Shown piece after piece: positions 51,038 to 61,305 of a DNA stretch of 64,000 bases. The notes under the pieces are model-generated. The model was not told where the DNA came from. It ran no database searches and saw nothing but the letters and a program-made list of their open reading frames with translations. Position 1 is the first letter of the stretch; each line of letters opens with the position of its first letter. A program made the translations under genes and the position numbers. The DNA comes from Gluconobacter aidae (GTDB lineage Bacteria > Pseudomonadota > Alphaproteobacteria > Acetobacterales > Acetobacteraceae): positions 62,001-126,000 of the forward strand of contig NZ_WIPH01000003.1 in the NCBI RefSeq assembly GCF_009547075.1, in the 5' to 3' direction.

Positions 51038-52211
51038 GGTTCTGTTCCTCGAATGTCGTCCGCAGACGGGTGCCCAGAAGTTCGTCATAAACGCCCAGCG
51101 TCCGGGCCTGCATCAGCGATGTCGTGTAATGGGCGATGGCATGGGCGCGCGCTTTTTCAGCCAGCCAGTCCAGCGCCTCTTCGTCCGTTTCCAGTACGCT
51201 TTTCAGCGCATCGGCCAGCGCTTCCGCATCACCGGGCGGCACGATCAGACCCGTCTCGCCCGGCAGTATCGTTTCCATCATGGCCCCCTGCGCCGTACCG
51301 ATCACCGGGCGGCCCATCATCTGCGCCTCAACCAGCGTCCGCCCGAACGGTTCAGGCCGGAGCGAGGGCGCCACCACAACCCGCGCCAGATCACAGGCCG
51401 CAGGCATGTCCGTGCAGGTTCCGGCAAAGCGGACACGCTTTTCAAGACCAAGTTCCCGCACGCGCCGCTGCAGTTGACGCGAAAATTTCCGGTCGCCCTC
51501 CGGCCCCGCCAGAACGCAGATCCATCCCGTGTCCGCCCGATCCCGCAGGAGCGCCAGCGCCTCGATCAGAATGCCCTGCCCCTTCCAGGCCGTCAGTCGC
51601 GCGGGCATGAGAATGACGTCTTCGCCATGCAACACCCCCCAGGCTTCGGCAAGTTTCTGCACGCGCTCGCCGGAAATCACGCCGGGTTCGAACTCCTGCG
51701 GGTCCGCCCCGCGCGGAATGACGCGCAGACGACTCTCCGGCACGCCGTATTCGCTCCGCAGACGGCTCGCAATGAATTCAGAAATGGCAATGACCCGCGC
51801 ACCCCGCGCCAGAACGGAATTATAGAATTTCTTGCCCCACCATGTCGCCTTATGCACGCCGTGCCATGTCGTCACGAGCGGGATGTTTTCGCGGCGACAG
51901 GCGATCCATGCCGCCCAGGCCGGAATCCGCGAACGTGCATGGACCAGATCCACGCCCTCATGCTGGATAATCGCCTGAAGATCCCGCGCCCGGCGCAGGA
52001 CGGCGAAAGGAGATTTTTTCTTCAGATCAAGCGCGATATGCCGCCCGCCCGCATGACGAAGCTGCACCAGAAGACGCCCCGGACGCGAAGCTACAAGCGC
52101 GGTCCCGCCCCCATGCGTGATGGCAGAAGCAATCTCGACAGCCCCGCGCTCCAGACCGCCGGTGCCCAGCGCCGGAAGAACCTGAAGGATGACGGGAGAG
52201 CGGTCGGTCAT
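51027..52211 (-). CDS. Glycosyltransferase family 4 (GT-B) protein
   Basis: 394 residues, ATG at 52211. The GT4 layout is complete: LQVLPALGTGGLERGAVEIA, DLVHARSRIPAWAAWIACRR, VTTWHGVHKA, VIAISEFIASRL, VIPRGADPQEFEP, MPARLTAWKGQGILIEAL (donor loop), CDLARVVVAPSLRPEPFGRTLVEAQMMGRPVIGT with EPFGRTLVE, then NETGLIVPPGD-type segment (GETGLIVPPGD). Many such enzymes in alphaproteobacteria build LPS core or exopolysaccharide. Substrate unknown. Unlike the two GT4 genes of the capsule island, its composition is host-like. Confidence 0.88.
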   Translation of the reverse strand: MTDRSPVILQVLPALGTGGLERGAVEIASAITHGGGTALVASRPGRLLVQLRHAGGRHIALDLKKKSPFAVLRRARDLQAIIQHEGVDLVHARSRIPAWAAWIACRRENIPLVTTWHGVHKATWWGKKFYNSVLARGARVIAISEFIASRLRSEYGVPESRLRVIPRGADPQEFEPGVISGERVQKLAEAWGVLHGEDVILMPARLTAWKGQGILIEALALLRDRADTGWICVLAGPEGDRKFSRQLQRRVRELGLEKRVRFAGTCTDMPAACDLARVVVAPSLRPEPFGRTLVEAQMMGRPVIGTAQGAMMETILPGETGLIVPPGDAEALADALKSVLETDEEALDWLAEKARAHAIAHYTTSLMQARTLGVYDELLGTRLRTTFEEQNHDR

Positions 52212-52321
52212 GAGGGTTCTGCGGAGCCTGTTCCGGAAAGAGCTTTTCAGACGAAAACAGCCTGTAGCCGGGTCTGCCTCCCCTTCCCACCCGAAAAATG
52301 AAAAACGACTGCCCTGAACGA

Positions 52322-52355
52322 CAAAAGGGGCAGCCCCCGTGCCATTTCCGGCACG
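52322..52355 (-). terminator. Possible terminator downstream of sldA
   Basis: Read on the minus strand, CGTGCC (52350-52355 side) pairs with GGCACG (52338-52343 side), and this is followed by a short GGGG-CTG-CCCC stem and TTTT at 52322-52325. It lies about 50 bases past the sldA stop. The second stem is tight, so confidence is limited. Confidence 0.4.
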
Positions 52356-52402
52356 AAAACCACCCCTTCCGCCTGTATCGGGAGCCGCAGCCCCCGGTTT
52401 TA

Positions 52403-54634
52403 TCAGCCCTTGTGATCGGGCAGGGCGTAAACCACGAGCTGGTCGCTGACCGGCGTCATCATGAAGTGATGTCCACCTGCCATGATGGCGACGTACTGGT
52501 GACCATTGGCCTCATAGGTCATCGGGTTGGCCTGTCCGCCGCCCGGCAGAACCGCGCTCCAGACCACCTTGCCCGTGTGTTCGTCGATGGCGCGGATCTG
52601 GTTATCCGTAGCCGCCGCGATGAACACGAGACCGCCAGCCGTCACAACCGAGCCACCATTGTTCGGCGTGCCGATCTCCCAGGGCAGACCTGTCGGCAGC
52701 CCCCAGGGACCATTGGCGCGGGCCGTTCCCAGCGGATGCTGCCACAGCACCTTCTGACCGTGCTTCATGTCGATGGCCGTAATCATACCATAGGGCGGAC
52801 GGTTGCACATCATGCCCGTGTACTGGTTCCAGAACGGGGTCACGACGATGCCATAAGGCGTACCATCCATGGCGCCGTTACCTTCCGCTCCACCGCCACC
52901 CGGCTTGTAGTTCGGGTCGTCGATCGGCATCAGACCAAGCTGATCAGCCTTCTTGCGGGTCACGAGCTGGTCGTACATCGGCGTGATGTTCCAGTTCGCG
53001 ATCAGGATGCCGCTCTGCGGATCATAGGACATGGAACCCCAGTCGCTGCCACCGTTATAGCCCGGATATTCGATCCATGGCTTATCGATGCTCGGCGGCG
53101 TGAACTCACCCACATAGTTCGCACGACGGAACTTGATCCGGCAGAAGAGCTGATCGATGGGGGACATACCCCACATGTCGGTCTCTTTCAGATCCGGAAC
53201 GCGCAAGGCGGGCATCCCCGTGGACCAGGGCTGCGTCGGCGAACGCGGATCGCCCGGAACGACACCCGGCGACGGCGCAGGACGCTCCTCGACCGGAAGG
53301 ATGGGCTTGCCATCACGGCGATCCAGCACAAAGGTCTGGCCGCGCTTGGTCGGCATGATCAGCGCGGGGACGGTCTGCCCGTCCGGACCCGGCATGTCCA
53401 TCAGCGTGGCCTGCGAGCCGATGTCATAATCCCAGACGTCCTTGTGGACCGTCTGGAAAACCCAGCGGGGAGCGCCGGTTTTCACATCGAGCGCGACCAC
53501 AGCGGAAGAGACCTTGTTCTCTTCTGGGCTACGCAGGGCGCTGTAATAGTCGGAGGCCGAATTGCCGGTCGGGACGTAGACGAGGCCGAGCGCATTATCG
53601 CCGGTCATCGCAGCCCAGGAGTTCGGCGTACCACGGCTGTAATGGTTGTTGCCGGTCGGCTGGCTGTGATCGTTGGGACGGTTCACGTCCCAGGCCCACA
53701 GGAACTTGCCGCTTTCGGCGTCATAACCTCGGATCACGCCCGACGGCGCCCAGCGGCGCTGACCGTCGAGAACTTCGTGGTTGACCACGACCACGCCGTT
53801 CACGATCGGCGGCGGAGCCGTCATGGACACAAAGCCCGGGACGGATTCGCCAAGACCCTGCATCAGATTGACCTGGCCGCCATGCCCGAAGCCCTCGCAC
53901 AGATTGCCGGTCGCGGCATCAACCGCGATCAGGCGCATGTCGAGCGTGCCTTCAAGAATACGGTTATGGCAGGGCTGGCCTTCCGGCACCTGCGAGGAGG
54001 TGAAATACGTCACGCCCTTGCAGGCGGCGGTATAGGGAATAGCCTCGTATTTCTCGTTGATGTTGTGACGCCAGATCTCCTTCCCCGTCACCGGGTCGAG
54101 CTTCATAATGTCGTTCTGGGCCGAGCACATGTACAAACCATCACCCACCTTGATCGGCGTGGTTTCGGCGGCCCATTTGTTCACCTGTCCCGGACGCGGA
54201 TAGCTGCCGGTATGATAGACGAAAGCGACCTTGAGCTGATCGACGTTCTGCGGGGTGATTTCGGACAACGGCGAATAGCGCGTCTGGCTGTCGTCACGTC
54301 CATAGGCGGACCAGTCGCCCCGTGCGGGGTTTGCGCTCTGCTGCGGGACCATCTGCGAAACGTCGTTCGGATCCATGGACCCGATATCCGGCAGGTTGGC
54401 CGCGTTTACACCCGGAGCCTGCGGCGCATAGGGGGACGGGCCGGAAAAGCGGCTCTTCACAGCCGGCGTGCTCTCGGTCGGCTCGAAGGAATTGTCGCTG
54501 CCATTGCCCGGACCGGGAACGGTGGATGTCGGCGCTCCGCCACTGCCGGCAGGCGCGAACTGGGCGTTTGCGGCCAGTGGAGCACAGGCGAACGTCACAC
54601 AGGCGGCGGTCGCAAGAAGTTGGGATCTGCGCAT
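52403..54634 (-). CDS. sldA: PQQ-dependent polyol (glycerol/sorbitol) dehydrogenase, large subunit
   Basis: 743 residues. Signal peptide cleaved near Ala24 (AANA|Q). The mature protein is an eight-bladed propeller quinoprotein: the N-terminal WSAYGRDDSQTRYSPLSEIT motif, repeated W-type blades such as VFQTVHKDVWDYDIGSQATLMDM, and the C-terminal VFIAAATDNQIRAIDEHTGKVVW. It oxidises D-sorbitol, glycerol, arabitol, mannitol and similar polyols at the periplasmic face and passes electrons to ubiquinone. Its start overlaps the sldB stop by one base (TGATG). The pair SldB/SldA is the major polyol dehydrogenase of Gluconobacter, which oxidises sorbitol to sorbose and glycerol to dihydroxyacetone. Confidence 0.95.
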   Translation of the reverse strand: MRRSQLLATAACVTFACAPLAANAQFAPAGSGGAPTSTVPGPGNGSDNSFEPTESTPAVKSRFSGPSPYAPQAPGVNAANLPDIGSMDPNDVSQMVPQQSANPARGDWSAYGRDDSQTRYSPLSEITPQNVDQLKVAFVYHTGSYPRPGQVNKWAAETTPIKVGDGLYMCSAQNDIMKLDPVTGKEIWRHNINEKYEAIPYTAACKGVTYFTSSQVPEGQPCHNRILEGTLDMRLIAVDAATGNLCEGFGHGGQVNLMQGLGESVPGFVSMTAPPPIVNGVVVVNHEVLDGQRRWAPSGVIRGYDAESGKFLWAWDVNRPNDHSQPTGNNHYSRGTPNSWAAMTGDNALGLVYVPTGNSASDYYSALRSPEENKVSSAVVALDVKTGAPRWVFQTVHKDVWDYDIGSQATLMDMPGPDGQTVPALIMPTKRGQTFVLDRRDGKPILPVEERPAPSPGVVPGDPRSPTQPWSTGMPALRVPDLKETDMWGMSPIDQLFCRIKFRRANYVGEFTPPSIDKPWIEYPGYNGGSDWGSMSYDPQSGILIANWNITPMYDQLVTRKKADQLGLMPIDDPNYKPGGGGAEGNGAMDGTPYGIVVTPFWNQYTGMMCNRPPYGMITAIDMKHGQKVLWQHPLGTARANGPWGLPTGLPWEIGTPNNGGSVVTAGGLVFIAAATDNQIRAIDEHTGKVVWSAVLPGGGQANPMTYEANGHQYVAIMAGGHHFMMTPVSDQLVVYALPDHKG

Positions 54635-55014
54635 CAGACGGCTCCCCTCAGAGTACGGCGGCTTTCCATCCGGCGCAGAACCGGAATGGTCAGGGCGACA
54701 AGGATGCCCAGCAGCGTGGGACCAAAGGCGCGGGGGAGAAGATCAACGGGGCTGAAGCCCACTTCCCACAGCGCCCAGATCCATGTGTAGGCCAACGCAC
54801 CGAGATAGAGGAACGCACCGAGGGTCCGTCCCATGAGCATGAAAACGCCGCTGGCCACCAACAGGATTCCGCACAGAACGTAGTAGATGGACCCGCCCAG
54901 CATCGCGAGGTCAGCCCCGGCGATAACGAAGAACAGGCCCACCAGAAGAATAATAACTCCCAGGACAAGTGTGAGCCACTCAGCCAGGGTCCTGCTGCCA
55001 TAAGTATTCGGCAT
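54634..55014 (-). CDS. sldB: PQQ-dependent polyol dehydrogenase, membrane small subunit
   Basis: 126 residues with five hydrophobic segments (about 11-31, 36-58, 60-75, 78-95 and 98-117), the N-terminal membrane part of the quinoprotein glucose-dehydrogenase type that here is a separate subunit. It starts MPNTYGSRTLAEWLTLVLGV. It anchors SldA and is needed for its activity and quinone contact. Start ATG at 55014; the upstream 150 bases are AT-rich and hold a small GTGT..ACAC inverted repeat. It is co-transcribed with sldA. Confidence 0.93.
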   Translation of the reverse strand: MPNTYGSRTLAEWLTLVLGVIILLVGLFFVIAGADLAMLGGSIYYVLCGILLVASGVFMLMGRTLGAFLYLGALAYTWIWALWEVGFSPVDLLPRAFGPTLLGILVALTIPVLRRMESRRTLRGAV

Positions 55015-55165
55015 CGGTGAAAGCCTCCAGAACTGAAAGATCAGACGGTAAATCCAGACTTTTCTGAAATCTACGGTTCTTTTTCAATATCCTTGAATAC
55101 AATTCTAACAAAACCGTGTAATAACACAGTTCCATTTAAATGAATTCAAATGCGCATTATCTTTG

Positions 55166-56320
55166 TTACCCAGCCGGGATGGTCACAACCGCCCCCGCCG
55201 TATGATTCGTCGCCGCCAGGGCCTCAAGAACCTGCACCATCGTAAACGCCAGTTTGCTCTGGAAATCACGATCGCTGATCCAGAACCAGGTGTTGTTGTA
55301 GCTGACCGCGGCATAGGGGGAAGCCGGCTCTTCCCGGCTCGAATGGATCACGACTTCCGGGCGGTTCTCGATTCCGACCTGCCCGATCGTAGGAGGCGTT
55401 CGGCCGCTCTTGATGTCGTCTTCCGGCACCTCGACCTCGTAGGCGAGCTGCGTCAGCATCGCGAGCATGGAGCGCGTCAGGATCGCGATCTGCTTGCCCG
55501 GATGCTTGGGATACGGACCATAGACGATTTCGGCTTCCTCGGCCCCCGGGTCGAGATGCAGCAGACGACGCACCTCCGCCTGGATCGCCAGCAGGTTGCT
55601 GTCCGATGTCGAGGTCAGGACCAGATAGGAGTGCTCGGTGCCCGCGCTGCTTCCCCCATTGCCAGTGCTATCGGACTTGCCGCCGTTTTTCTTGCCGGTC
55701 GGCGGGGTCGGAGTCTCGCTCGTGATCCGGATGGTCATGGCGCCCTGGATCTGAAGCTGCCGCAGATCGTGCAGAAGCAGATAGAAGCGGACCGAACCAC
55801 CACCGGACGGTCCCGCACCAAGCCCGCGGACATTGGACAGGCCGTCGATGGACTGTGCCGTCAGGCGCAGCAGCGTATCGATCGGCAGGCCGCCAAGGCT
55901 GAGCGGCATGATGACCGTCGGCGAGATCGGCCGGACCACGTTCTCGGCGTATTGCTGCCCCGTCACCGGCTGATAGGTGAAGGTCGGGCTCTCACCCAGG
56001 GACATGGTTCCCGTGCCGAACAGGTAGTTTCCCACCGCCGTCGCCGGATAGGCATAAAAACCGCCGCTGATGCTCTTGGAAACGCTGTAGCCCGCAATCA
56101 CCTGCGTCGTATCCAGGAATGTCGGCGGATCGGCGTAACGCAGCCGGACGATGTTCAGCAGCATCTCGTGCTTCTGCGTATCCCCCAGGGCACGGGAGTA
56201 TTCGAGCTGGTCGTCCCGCAGTTTTCCGGGCCCCATCGGACCACAGGCAGAGAGACCGGTTGCGGAGAAAACGGCCAGGGCAGCCATCAGCGTGGCACGA
56301 AAGTAAGGGTGATTCGGCAT
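55166..56320 (-). CDS. Large lipoprotein of unknown function
   Basis: 384 residues. Signal peptide with lipobox LSAC (Cys26). After it: DDQLEYSRALGDTQKHEMLLNIVRLRYADPPTFLDTTQV, a pattern seen in a widespread family of Proteobacterial lipoproteins of unknown function. A central Gly/Ser/Thr-rich linker (about 205-230, with GNGGSSAG) is followed by strands around EVRRLLHLDPG and a C-terminal NTWFWISDRDFQSKLAFTMVQVLEALAA. It lies upstream of sldB in the same direction. The name is not known to me; the outer membrane or inner membrane leaflet is inferred. Confidence 0.75.
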   Translation of the reverse strand: MPNHPYFRATLMAALAVFSATGLSACGPMGPGKLRDDQLEYSRALGDTQKHEMLLNIVRLRYADPPTFLDTTQVIAGYSVSKSISGGFYAYPATAVGNYLFGTGTMSLGESPTFTYQPVTGQQYAENVVRPISPTVIMPLSLGGLPIDTLLRLTAQSIDGLSNVRGLGAGPSGGGSVRFYLLLHDLRQLQIQGAMTIRITSETPTPPTGKKNGGKSDSTGNGGSSAGTEHSYLVLTSTSDSNLLAIQAEVRRLLHLDPGAEEAEIVYGPYPKHPGKQIAILTRSMLAMLTQLAYEVEVPEDDIKSGRTPPTIGQVGIENRPEVVIHSSREEPASPYAAVSYNNTWFWISDRDFQSKLAFTMVQVLEALAATNHTAGAVVTIPAG

Positions 56321-56460
56321 GACTGTCTGAAGACTGTCCCATTGGCAGGCAAAGCGGAAGGCCCAACCTTACTAGAGGGGGATGTCCGTCTCGGAAACAG
56401 CCATCTTCCCTTTCCGGCCCCGTGAAGCGAACATTCTCGACGAAATGTGTCGTCCAAGTG

Positions 56461-56489
56461 CTTGAAACACCTTGCGGCGTTGCCTAGAT
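56461..56489 (+). promoter_or_regulatory. Heat-shock (RpoH-like) promoter candidate for dnaK
   Basis: CTTGAAA begins at 56461, followed after 18 bases from CTTG by CCTAGAT (56483-56489). This fits the alphaproteobacterial RpoH pattern CTTG-N17/18-CYTATNT except for one base in the -10 element. The predicted start near 56496 gives a leader of about 95 bases before the dnaK ATG. Confidence 0.6.
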
Positions 56490-56590
56490 CAGTAGTCGGA
56501 ACACAGGCCCGTGAGGGTCTGGATACGTCAATAGGGTCCGATCCGGTGCCTCACAGGGCCGGGACGGACCGCTGAGAGGACTGATATTAC

Positions 56591-58495
<1,905 letters not shown>

Positions 58496-58637
58496 CCGGG
58501 TGACTTCCGCAGACGGGGCTGAAGGCTCCGTCTGACCCTGTTTTCCGAGGGCGCCCGTTCCCGCAAGGGGGTGGGCGCCATTCTTGTTTTCCGGCCCTCC
58601 ACAGGGACCGCCTTCAGGACCGCCCCAAGGACCGAAC

Positions 58638-59780
58638 ATGGCCACCAGAATCGACTATTACGAATCCCTTGAAGTCTCCCGCACGGCCTCGCAGGACGAG
58701 CTGAAGAAAGCCTTCCGCAAACAGGCCATGCGGTACCATCCCGACCGTAATCCGGGTGATGACGCCGCCGAGCAGAAGTTCAAGGAAATCAATGAAGCCT
58801 ATGACGTCCTGAAGGACGAGCAGAAGCGGGCTGCCTATGACCGCTACGGCCATGACGCCTTCGAAGGTGGCATGGGCGGAATGGGCGGCGGCTTCGGTGG
58901 TGGTTTTGCCGGTGCCGGCGGTCTGGGCGACATCTTCGACCAGATGTTCGGCGACATGATGGGGGGGCGTCGGGGTGGTGGACGCCGGACCGGGGCGGAT
59001 GTCCAGGTTCAGGTCGAGATCACGCTGATGGAAGCCTTCACGGGCGTGACGAAGGACGTGGAGGTCCGGACGCGCGTGACGTGTGAAGCCTGTCATGGTT
59101 CGGGTTCGGCCGATCCGAAGGCTGGCAGCAGCACCTGCCCGACCTGCCATGGCGCGGGCAAGGTTCGTGCGCAGCAGGGCTTCTTCCTCGTCGAGCGCCC
59201 CTGCCCGACCTGTCACGGTTCGGGACGCACCGTCGCCAATCCGTGCAAGGTGTGTCACGGCACGGGCACGGAAGCGAAGACGGAAACCATCAGCATCGAC
59301 ATCCCGGCCGGCGTCGAGGATGGCACGCGCATCCGCATGGCGGGCAAGGGCGAGGCCGGCGGCGAAGGCGTGCAGCCGGGCGATCTGTATGTCCACATCT
59401 CCGTCCTGTCGCATGACATTTTCCAGCGTGACGGATCGAACATCTACTGCCGTGTTCCGCTGCGCATGACGCAGGCGGCACTGGGTACGGAAGTCGAGGT
59501 TCCGGTTGTGGATGGTGGCCGCAGCAAGGTCCGCATTCCTGCCGGGACGCAGACGGGCGAGACGTTCCGTCTGCGCGGCAAGGGCTTCTCGGTCCTGCGC
59601 TCCTCGGCCCGTGGGGACATGTACATCCAGGTCTCGGTCGAGACGCCGAGCCATCTGACGAAGCGCCAGCGCGAACTTCTCGAAGAGTTCGAGAAGGAAG
59701 CCGGGGACGACCACGCCAAGGGCAGCCCTGAAAACAGCGGCTTCTTCGCCAGGGTCCGCGACTTCTTCGAAGGCCGCTGA
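58638..59780 (+). CDS. dnaJ: Co-chaperone DnaJ (Hsp40)
   Basis: 380 residues from the ATG at 58638 after AAGGA. The J domain has the HPD signature ([11 protein letters not shown]), followed by a Gly/Phe-rich linker ([14 protein letters not shown]), the four zinc-finger repeats [24 protein letters not shown] and CKVCHGTG, and the C-terminal substrate-binding domains. Stimulates DnaK ATPase and delivers unfolded proteins. It is in operon order with dnaK. Confidence 0.98.
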   Translation: MATRIDYYESLEVSRTASQDELKKAFRKQAMRYHPDRNPGDDAAEQKFKEINEAYDVLKDEQKRAAYDRYGHDAFEGGMGGMGGGFGGGFAGAGGLGDIFDQMFGDMMGGRRGGGRRTGADVQVQVEITLMEAFTGVTKDVEVRTRVTCEACHGSGSADPKAGSSTCPTCHGAGKVRAQQGFFLVERPCPTCHGSGRTVANPCKVCHGTGTEAKTETISIDIPAGVEDGTRIRMAGKGEAGGEGVQPGDLYVHISVLSHDIFQRDGSNIYCRVPLRMTQAALGTEVEVPVVDGGRSKVRIPAGTQTGETFRLRGKGFSVLRSSARGDMYIQVSVETPSHLTKRQRELLEEFEKEAGDDHAKGSPENSGFFARVRDFFEGR

Positions 59781-59793
59781 TCTTTCAGATCCG

Positions 59794-59832
59794 CAAAAAA
59801 CCCGGTGCTCTCTTCGGAGACACCGGGTTTTT
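59794..59832. terminator. Bidirectional terminator between dnaJ and the shikimate dehydrogenase gene
   Basis: AAAACCCGGTG (59797-59807) pairs with CACCGGGTTTT (59821-59831), with an inner CTCTC-TTCG-GAGA stem that makes the hairpin longer. A/T runs on both sides suit the plus-strand dnaJ and the convergent minus-strand gene, which ends five bases later. Confidence 0.92.
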
Positions 59833-59836
59833 CATG

Positions 59837-60691
59837 TCAGTCCGCGCTGAAAATATCCTTCAGGGTCCGTTCCATCACCCCGGCATCCAGCGTCCTGCCC
59901 AACCAGTGCTTCACGCCGATCACGCCCTGATTGACCAGCATCCCGAGCCCGTCCAGCACGGTGCAGCCCCTGCCTTCCGCTTCCCGCAGCAGTCGGGTTC
60001 TGGGAGGATTCGGGATGACATCGGCGACGATCAGTCCTTTGCGCAGGGTCTCGACCTTCAGCGGCGGCATGGCGTCCGCATCGCCCAGACCGATGGATGT
60101 GGCATTGATCAGGATGTCCACATCTTCCGGCACACTGGCCTCACCGTCCCATGCCTGAACGTCGGCTCTGGCGGAGGTGTTGTCCCGCACAAGTGAGGCA
60201 ATGGTTTCCGCTTTTTTGGGATCGCGGTTCATGACCGTGATATGGGCAGCGGAAGCGAGCCCAAGTTCTACGGCAATGGCGCGTGCGGCCCCACCCGCGC
60301 CCAGAAGCAGGACCTTCTTTCCGGACGGCTCCGCGACCTTGTTCAGGGACGCCAGAAAGCCCTTCCCGTCCGTATTGTCGCCGATCAGGCGCCCGTCCCG
60401 GATGGAAACGCAGTTCACCGCACCGATGATCCGGGCGGACTCCGCCAGTTCGTCCAGATGCTCGATCACCGCGACCTTGTGCGGCAGGGAGCAGTTGAAT
60501 CCGACCCATTCCATGGCCCGCGCCCCCGCGACCGCGTCTTTCAGGTTCTCCGCCTTGACGTCACAGTTGATGTAATGCGCATCAATGCTGTAGTGCCGGT
60601 ACGCGGCCTCGATCATGGCGACGGTCGGATTGTCATCGCACGGCGTGGAGAACGATCCGGTCAGGATGCTGCGGAAATTCTGCTGGCTCAT
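59837..60691 (-). CDS. aroE: Shikimate dehydrogenase (AroE family)
   Basis: 284 residues from the ATG at 60691, preceded by GAGGAG at good spacing. Substrate domain: catalytic Lys in SLPHK (commonly TxPHK), Asp in GDNTDGKGF; the NADP-type domain has VLLLGAGGAARAIAVEL and VMNRDPKKAE. Reduces 3-dehydroshikimate to shikimate in the aromatic amino acid pathway; some acetic acid bacteria also oxidise quinate and shikimate, so the physiological direction and substrate breadth are not shown. It stands alone, ending next to a bidirectional terminator. Confidence 0.88.
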   Translation of the reverse strand: MSQQNFRSILTGSFSTPCDDNPTVAMIEAAYRHYSIDAHYINCDVKAENLKDAVAGARAMEWVGFNCSLPHKVAVIEHLDELAESARIIGAVNCVSIRDGRLIGDNTDGKGFLASLNKVAEPSGKKVLLLGAGGAARAIAVELGLASAAHITVMNRDPKKAETIASLVRDNTSARADVQAWDGEASVPEDVDILINATSIGLGDADAMPPLKVETLRKGLIVADVIPNPPRTRLLREAEGRGCTVLDGLGMLVNQGVIGVKHWLGRTLDAGVMERTLKDIFSAD

Positions 60692-60778
60692 GAGAGGCTC
60701 CTCGGATCTGTTATCGTTCATCCGAGATGACGCACGGGATCACGGAAGGGTCCATTCACATTCCAAGAATATCAGTTT

Positions 60779-61225
60779 TCACGAAAGGGGGCCGAGAGCC
60801 AGCAGGGCCGCTTCCCGACCCGTCAGCAGGTCGGCGAGCGTGTAGCGGTCCAGCACCGACAGAAACGCACCCAGCGCATCGCCCAGCACACCACGCAGGA
60901 CACAGGCCGGAGACAGGACGCAGGGCCGTCCGTCCGTGCTGTTCCGCCCCTCGCAGTCCACCAGCATCATGTCATCTTCGGTAAAGCGCACGACCGCGCC
61001 CACGTTGATCTCTGAAGCGGGGCGCGCCAGTTCCAGGCCGCCCCCACGCCCGCGAACGGTCGTGACGAAACCGCCCTGCCCCAGACGGTGCACGACCTTC
61101 ACCAGATGGTTTTCGGAAATGCGATAGGCCTGCGCGATCTCGCGGATGGAGACGCGGCGTGAGGTGTGAACCCCAAGATGGATCAGCACGCGCAGGGCGT
61201 AATCGGTGTGCAGTGTCAGGCGCAT
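60779..61225 (-). CDS. nsrR: Rrf2-family nitric-oxide-sensing repressor NsrR
   Basis: 148 residues from the ATG at 61225 (GAGGAG six bases upstream). Winged helix MRLTLHTDYALRVLIHL, SENHLVKVVHRLGQGGFVTTVRGRGGGLEL, and three Cys (91, 102, 108) as expected for the iron-sulfur cluster that NO destroys. Divergent from hmp with a matching operator between. It represses hmp and is released by NO. Confidence 0.95.
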   Translation of the reverse strand: MRLTLHTDYALRVLIHLGVHTSRRVSIREIAQAYRISENHLVKVVHRLGQGGFVTTVRGRGGGLELARPASEINVGAVVRFTEDDMMLVDCEGRNSTDGRPCVLSPACVLRGVLGDALGAFLSVLDRYTLADLLTGREAALLALGPLS

Positions 61226-61268
61226 GGCGACTCCTCTGCCAGATTGACAGACACAGGTCACGTTTTTA

Positions 61269-61291
61269 AAGATGTATTTCAAATACACCTT
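61269..61291. promoter_or_regulatory. NsrR operator between nsrR and hmp
   Basis: AAGATGTATTT (61269-61279), one base, AAATACACCTT (61281-61291), an inverted repeat with only one mismatched pair and close to the E. coli NsrR consensus AAGATGCATTT-N-AAATGCATCTT. It lies 15 bases before the hmp ATG, so it also overlaps the likely hmp promoter. Confidence 0.88.
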
Positions 61292-61305
61292 TAAGGGGAC
61301 CGCTC

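Noticed and set aside
52298-54790. 830-codon open frame antisense to sldA
   Set aside because: sldA is clear; the reverse translation is rich in Arg, His and Asp with no family match.
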